The position numbers were made by a program, and so were the translations under genes. A stretch of DNA of 64,000 bases from contig CM036243.1 in assembly GCA_020698575.1 (NCBI GenBank), forward strand, positions 32,862,903 to 32,926,902, in the 5' to 3' direction. Under the pieces are notes generated by a model. The model had not been told where the DNA came from, made no database searches, and worked only from the letters and a program-made list of their open reading frames with translations. This DNA is from Bostrychus sinensis. Lineage: Eukaryota; Chordata; Actinopteri; Gobiiformes; Eleotridae. Every line of letters begins with the position of its first letter. Within the stretch, counting starts at the first letter, position 1. Positions 58,311 to 64,000 of the stretch are shown here, one piece after another.

Positions 58311-58944
58311 TTTAGTTTTTTATTGTCCATTAAAGACGGTCCTTTTAAAGCGTAATCGCTGTTGTACATGGTTGGGCCTGATGCTCATTTGAATTACTAC
58401 AGTTGGCGTTTTGTGAAGGAAAAATCCCAAATCGAGCCTTTCCAGCAAACCTTGTTCAATGCCATTTATCTTCAAACCCTTCTTTACAGTATTCTGTTCT
58501 TTTGTGCCTCTCCTCCGTGTTTTCTTTGGACGTTCAGTTGTACTTTCCCCCCTTGGGACTCTCTCCAGAACATTTGCTTCACCTCTTTGGAGTTTCAGGG
58601 TAAGCCCCAAAAGACGCACCGACCTTGCACCAAAGTCTTTGTGCAATAACATTTTGACTTTAGAGAAGGTCTTTGTGGAAACTCCTGTTGGATGAATACA
58701 TCAAAGAGCAACATTTATCACAAGGAATCATGGGTAATGCTAGAATATATTTGCTCCCAGGCCATTTTAATACGTACACCTGTTTAGTTAGAGCTACTCA
58801 GACAGTTATGTGAAATGGGTGTGTTTAGGCCTGAGACAAACTTTAGCCGTAAGTGACTTTGAACCAGACATGGACTGGTCTGAATATTTCAGAAACTGCT
58901 GTTATATAAAGTCTGTCTGTGTGGAGTTTGGTGCTGTTCTCCCT
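58311..58944. other. no gene recognised
   Basis: Frames of up to 110 codons on both strands at 58320-58695 overlap each other. I recognise no domain and do not call them. Confidence 0.4.
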
Positions 58945-59672
58945 TGAGGTCAACTGATATGGGTTTTTCTATGGCCAATGCCAATTTTTTAAAATTCAGA
59001 GCAGCCAATGGCCGATAAACCCTGGCAATTATTTTTTCTTATTTTTTTGTTCTTCAAGGTTCTGTGCCAGAGAAATGAAATGAGCAAAATCTTTTATTTT
59101 CATTTTGAGCTTTTCAGGCTGAGATAAAGTGATTTTGGATGTTTCCAATGAGCTACAGAATAAGATGTCTAAACTGCTATAAGATGGTTTGGGGACACTC
59201 TGAGCTGTTTCTCAGGACTTCACAAAGCATTTTAAGGCCAAATCTCACAGATCTGTAGCAGGGCTGCCACAATGGCCTCTAATGCACTCGATAGAGAGAA
59301 CGGATAAAGATGAGTTTTTTTTTTGAGAAAACCAATAAGGCAATCTCAATCAAACTTGCTGTGCAGGTAGAGTTTGGGGAGAGCTACAAAATGTTTTTGA
59401 AATTTTTGTCCAAGGTTCCATGCCAGAGATAGGAGCAAAATGTTTTTATTGTCGTTTTGAGCTTTTCAGGCTGAGATAAAGCATTTTTGGAGGTTTAAGA
59501 TAAACTTCAGAGTAAGAACCCAAACTGCTACCAGATGGGTGGGGAAGCTCTTCAGTCACATAGTTGCTGGGACATGTGCCTGACCAAAAATGGGCATTAA
59601 AGGGCAAGAATCGCCCAATGGCCGTTTGCCTAAAAAAGGCAAAAATCTGCCCGATATATCGGTCGACCTCTA
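58945..59672. mobile_element. terminal-inverted-repeat element with internal duplication
   Basis: Left TTGAGGTCAACTGATAT; right in reverse TAGAGGTCGACCGATATAT. Inside, a segment of about 150 bp (GTGCCAGAGAAATGA, TTGAGCTTTTCAGGCTGAGA, TAAACTGCTATAAGATGG) recurs about 350 bp later (CATGCCAGAGATAGG, TTGAGCTTTTCAGGCTGAGA, CAAACTGCTACCAGATGG). The superfamily is not assigned. Confidence 0.7.
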
Positions 59673-59985
59673 GTCTTCCCTGTGTCTGGGTGGGTTTCCT
59701 CTGGTTTGCCCCATCAACCTCAAACATACACAATAGGGGCATGACCCAAGATGTTTTAAACAAAACCTGCCCTAAACCAAAAAAAAAACCAGGCTAAACC
59801 AAAACTAATCCAGTACTAGAACAGGACTTAACCAAGACTAAACCAGCCTGGAATCAAAGACTAGTCCAAGACTAAGTAGTGGTAACATGACTAAAACTGG
59901 ACTTGAACTGCAAAAAACTCCTGAGTACCACCCAAAGAAGCCTGCGTACCACCTGTGGCACCTGCACCACACTTTGTGAACCACC
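59673..59985 (+). repeat. SINE scrap, then CCAGGACTAAA array and family flank
   Basis: CCCTGTGTCTGGGTGGGTTT at 59687 is a SINE body piece. From 59775 come diverged array units, then CTCCTGAGTACCACCCAAAG, GCGTACCACCTGTGGCACC and TTTGTGAACCACC, the family's right end. Confidence 0.65.
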
Positions 59986-62959
59986 AGCCTTGTTGATTCC
60001 AGAATTCACAGGAGGATTTGCCAAACTAGTTTGAGGTGCACGAGAAGGCAACAGGAACTCAAATAATAAGAAAATGCATGAGACTTGACAGTGGCAAAGT
60101 GGTCACAGTAAATCTTAGCTTAACATATTCATGACAGCCACGGTCTGCAGACGGCCCGCTCATAGCCCTTGTATTTTGATGTACACTATGTCCTCTGTAC
60201 AACAAATCCTATATAATAAATGTTACAGAGGCACATAATTATGCCCACTGAAAACACACACACGCAGAATAACTTGCTTTACACATGTAACTTTCAACTG
60301 TTTGTCATTACACCTTAACTGCACTTGGCCACAGTTCAGTGTTGGTCTTATCTTTAAAATATTTGCCGTTTCCTGCCGACCTGACATTTCGGTGCTATGG
60401 CAGTGCTCTAAAAGCCTTGCATGTGTTTTTCCAGTTTTAGACCATTAACTCTGTGTTCCATATACTTATAATTATTTTTTATAAAGGCACAATATTTTAC
60501 AATCGCTGTTTTTTAGTTGCTTTCAGTGGATGCAGAAATTTGCCAGGCCTTAGTTTAGGGACGTGTAATTTCCTGCTTCATGGCAAAACCAGTCAAACTC
60601 ACGGTGAGCACAACTGAGATCATACTCTGTATAAGAAAAAAAAAAGTTTTCTTTTTGTTTTAAGTTATTGCACAAACAGAGGAGTCAGAGTTTGCCTGAA
60701 GTTCACAGTAAAAAAGCGTGAATCACATCAGTCAGCTTTATGACAAATATAATTGTGTAAATAAATGGAAAACAAGACCAGGACTCACAGGAAATGATAC
60801 CAGACCAAGACAATCAGGTGTGGAGCTACAGTTTGAGACAATGCATAAGATGTGATTATAACAGAAAGCCATGGTCGCAGGAACCAGTAACACTGGGCCA
60901 CAGCCTGCAGTGGTCAGCAAAGTGCAGGGCTGGTTTACACAGCTAATAAAACAACTATATTTTATTGACACTAGACCATAAAAAATGTACAGTATCAAGC
61001 ACTGAAACATATTGTAAAATTTCATAAAAAATATTAACACATTTTGAATGTTTTATGGCAGCAACAATCTAAGAAAGTTAATTTGCAATATTTCAGTGAG
61101 ATGAGCATTTTAAAAGCGCATTTTAGAAAGTCTCTCTCGAAAATCTTTATCAGATGTTCATCTAATCTGAATCTTAGCAGCACTGAATTAAAGAAAACAC
61201 ACACTATTCTGTTTGAGTAATCCTGTACTCAAACATCCTCCTGGTCTTCTCAAGAGCTGAGAATGCTCACTGCTATATGTAGACATGTAACATCCGGAAG
61301 TGCTCCTGCGTGTTTCTTAAGCACAAACACCATAACCAGACTCATTCCGAAAATGTCAGCACTTAAATTGCCGCCACTACGAAGCAGTCAGCTCATTTAT
61401 TCATCTGTTAGCTTCATGTTGCTAATAGCCGTGCTAATTAACCATTTTATCATGCTCTGTCTATCCCCCACCGTTTAGTACAAGCACTCTGAGATTCTCC
61501 TCTCATGGCTGAACTCAAATCCTCCAAACTTTATTCATGTGTGAACTCAAAGGAGACGATGTCTGACGAAGAGGCAGTGGTGTCTGTAGAGGGCTTCAGT
61601 CAGAGCAAGGCCTCAACCCAGGGCTCCTTCAGCTCTATCTGGCTTTTAACAACCAGAAATATTGATTGATTGATATAAACATTGTTATATGCAATGAACA
61701 CCGACAAACACTGGCAAACTGGGCGGGGCCAGCAGGGCCTTAAAGTGACAGCCTCCTAATCCAAGTATTTTCTGCAAAGTGGAAGTAACAGCTCCCCCAA
61801 AAAAGGAGATGTTTCCATACATATATATTATTTTAGGTTATAAACTGTGAAATGTTAATGCAAATATGTCCAAATGTATTTCAGAAAGCTTAAAAAAAAC
61901 ATAATATGGGATTTTTAACCAATTGCGTGTCTTTTTCACCTTTTTTGTTTAAATGACCTCAGAAAAGTTTCCTATTTGACCTCAATTCATTTAAAATAGG
62001 AAACGACAACAACAAGATCATCTATGTGCCACTCCCATGGAGAGGGTTGCCTCAGGAAGGGCATCTGTCGTAAAGAACCTACCCCAGACGACAGTAAATG
62101 ATGACGAATGACTTGACACAGTCTAGAATAGAAATTACACTGTTGGGTCAGGTGAGGTCCTAAGTCCTTTATCATCATGAGTACAATGCTAGGTTCTGTA
62201 CAGTTTTGTTTTTGCAGTGTACGTTTTGACACTGACATTAGACAAATCCCTTAAATCCGTCCAGTTTCAACAACCACCTCTGATTTTATTTGCTTCAGGT
62301 TTCAACACTCTGGAGCAGGCACTTTCCTCTGAGGCAGGGATACATGTGGTGAAACTCTGGACGTCCTGCCAACATCTCTGTCTTAGTCATTCGTACTATT
62401 GCACTTTAGACACATGTTGCTCCATCGCATAAACTAATAATAGCTCGATATCCTACGCGTTATCTTAATCAGGTTTATTTCTGACCCTGGCTATCTCTGT
62501 CTACGCTGCGTCCCGTCCATCTGTGTTTGTTGTTCATATTTCACAACCCCCCCCCCAGAGTCTGGAGAGATATGCAGTATGTAATTAAAAATCATTTCAG
62601 AGGAATTTTCCATGATTTCTCTATGGACAGCGCTGTCTAACCCCGGCGTTATGTCTGAGAAGGGAGTAACTGTATCTGTCTGTCAAATAAAACACGGTAT
62701 GCGTAATGCAAATGATGTCTAGTGCGTAAGATGAGTCCTCAGGGGCGAATAAATGTAGATAAAGTGCTTCTGTAGAGCAGGTGTTTGACTTCGCTCAGTC
62801 AGTGTAAGTGTTCATTAAACTGAAATACTGTACCAGCAATTGTCGTTACATTTACAGGATATGGAGAACATACAAGGTAAGCTCTGGTCACCGTTAACAT
62901 GTTTCTTACCCTTATGTGATTACTTTAGAATAACAGTGGATAGATCAGATTAAAGTCGA
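59986..62959. other. long stretch without a recognised gene
   Basis: Thin repeat content: a MITE end (ACATAATATGGGATTTTTAA) at 61899 and, in reverse, the GAAGGGCATCTGTCG repeat at 62056. Short frames (for example 61263-61478) carry no domain. If the exon at 50739 is real, this may be intron. Confidence 0.4.
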
Positions 62960-63430
62960 GTATACATGACACGATTTCAGCCAATAATCATGGGAAAAAT
63001 CTGCTGTCAAAGCCCAAAATATTCACAGATAGAGCCATCTTACGACCAAAAACGAGCTGCGAGTAGTGGTCTTGTGAACGATATCCAAATTGTTGTCTTA
63101 ACGAATCCCGTTATTGAGCAAAACATTCAAGTCAAGCCCTGGATAGGCTCACATCTACCTCAGATGCTCTGTATTTCTCTCCAGAGCGCACAGGACAGTC
63201 CCATAAATCCTCATGAGTGTTTATTTACACTTCATGTACCGCTAACCCGCTGTTACATGTTAAAGTGGACCTAAAATGTGAATGTGTGTCCTTCAGAGTG
63301 CTGTCAGAGCTACATAAGCTCATGTTTTTGTTCAAAACTTTGTCGTAAACCTTAAACAAGTCTCACTGTCGGACGGCTGACACATGCGCCACTGACTGCT
63401 TTCATCAGCTGATGCCTCCAAACAAACCCA
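62960..63430. repeat. dispersed repeat family D, copy 2
   Basis: Matches 55385-55700 in order. The 102-codon frame at 62966-63274 lies within this repeat and has no domain I recognise. Confidence 0.5.
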
Positions 63431-64000
63431 TCCAGACTCACGACTGTGTGGAGTGGCCCAGTGTTATAAAAATAAGCTCTGTATTATATATTGTATGTGT
63501 TGCTGTTGTTGGTATCATTGATATGACAGTAAAACAAGTTCCTTTTGTGCTGAGATTAGATACTTACTGTATATGGAAGCTATTACATTAGTAAAATTTT
63601 TGGCATGTCTCAATATCAGCCACCCCAGTGTCAGATATTTCAGAAGATTCATTGCAGAGTGTGTCAGCTGTGCCTATGATCTCTGTCAGACCTGTGATCA
63701 ATAGAAAAACACCAGTGCATCCTTGTAGTAACAACAGTGCCCAGCCACATTTCCTGTTTTCCCTTTTAATTTAAGATGACGTAAACACACTGCGTCCCGT
63801 CCAGAGCCTGAAATTTGCTCCGTCAGACTTCAGTCGTAGCCACGATTCAGCTTTTGAATCCTGGCACATTGTGAACAGGTGGCAGTTTATGATTTGTGGG
63901 TGGTCTGTAGTTCAACTTCAAAACTTCAACACATGCCAGGTTTTTAAAAACTGTACAGTAAGGCCATTCAGTGTAAAAAAACTTATCTGTCTTTTTTTTT
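63431..64000. other. no gene recognised
   Basis: Unassigned sequence to the window end. Confidence 0.4.

Noticed and set aside
58320..58695. Overlapping frames up to 110 codons on both strands
   Set aside because: No recognisable domain, mutual overlap in opposite directions, no splice or promoter context.
62966..63274. 102-codon frame
   Set aside because: Lies inside dispersed repeat family D, whose other copy at 55385 does not keep this frame.

Overview
This looks like nuclear DNA of a teleost fish. The evidence is three 5'-truncated copies of the fish RTE-type retrotransposon Rex3, tRNA-derived SINE copies with (ATT)n tails, several CR1/L2-like LINE pieces, and many short non-autonomous DNA transposons (hAT, PIF/Harbinger, piggyBac, Tc1/mariner and CACTA-like). 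Base composition is AT-rich with short GC-rich islands. No bacterial gene, operon, CRISPR array or rRNA was seen. The window is intergenic and/or intronic DNA dominated by repeats.

The best-supported host coding sequence is one exon at 50739-50849 (+). It encodes a signal peptide and an acidic, tyrosine-rich segment, ends at a GTAAGT splice donor, and follows a GC-rich leader with CCAAT motifs and an upstream reading frame. The first residues (MHLLG) and the acidic Tyr cluster suggest VEGF-C, but this is a hypothesis. No later exon was recognised, so much of 50850-64000 may be its first intron. Two weaker first-exon candidates are 23656-23670 (+, MEEDE then GTGAGT) and 10139-10306 (-, inside a probable hAT element with an NRF1-like promoter motif).

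Layout. 0-1.1 kb: 44-bp tandem array built from an 11-bp unit. 1.6-12.5 kb: hAT and other MITEs, a Rex3 fragment and dispersed repeats. 12.5-15.3 kb: a CACTA-like element nested in an older repeat, then a 1.2-kb ACT-rich minisatellite with higher-order structure. 16-18 kb: two array-bearing elements. 18.6-23.1 kb: Tc1 MITEs, hAT, a Harbinger element holding a SINE, a LINE piece. 26.7-33.2 kb: LINEs, including a plus-strand LINE inserted in a minus-strand LINE, and hATs. 34-39 kb: hAT, a 1-kb array, Rex3. 41.7-48.8 kb: LINE and SINE fragments, the longest Rex3 copy, a Harbinger MITE inside a LINE tail. 49.5-51.9 kb: promoter and exon 1. 53-54 kb: a LINE split by a piggyBac-like MITE. 54.5-58.3 kb: reverse-oriented arrays, one 2 kb long. 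58.9-64 kb: one inverted-repeat element and thin repeat content.

The most distinctive signal is a dispersed family of hAT-like elements whose interior is an expandable minisatellite of an 11-bp unit (CCAGGACTAAA). It occurs at about ten sites in both orientations. In two distant arrays the units are organised into exact 44-bp blocks, and in one of them also into 132-bp blocks. Several nested insertions with visible target-site duplications allow relative dating of the repeats.
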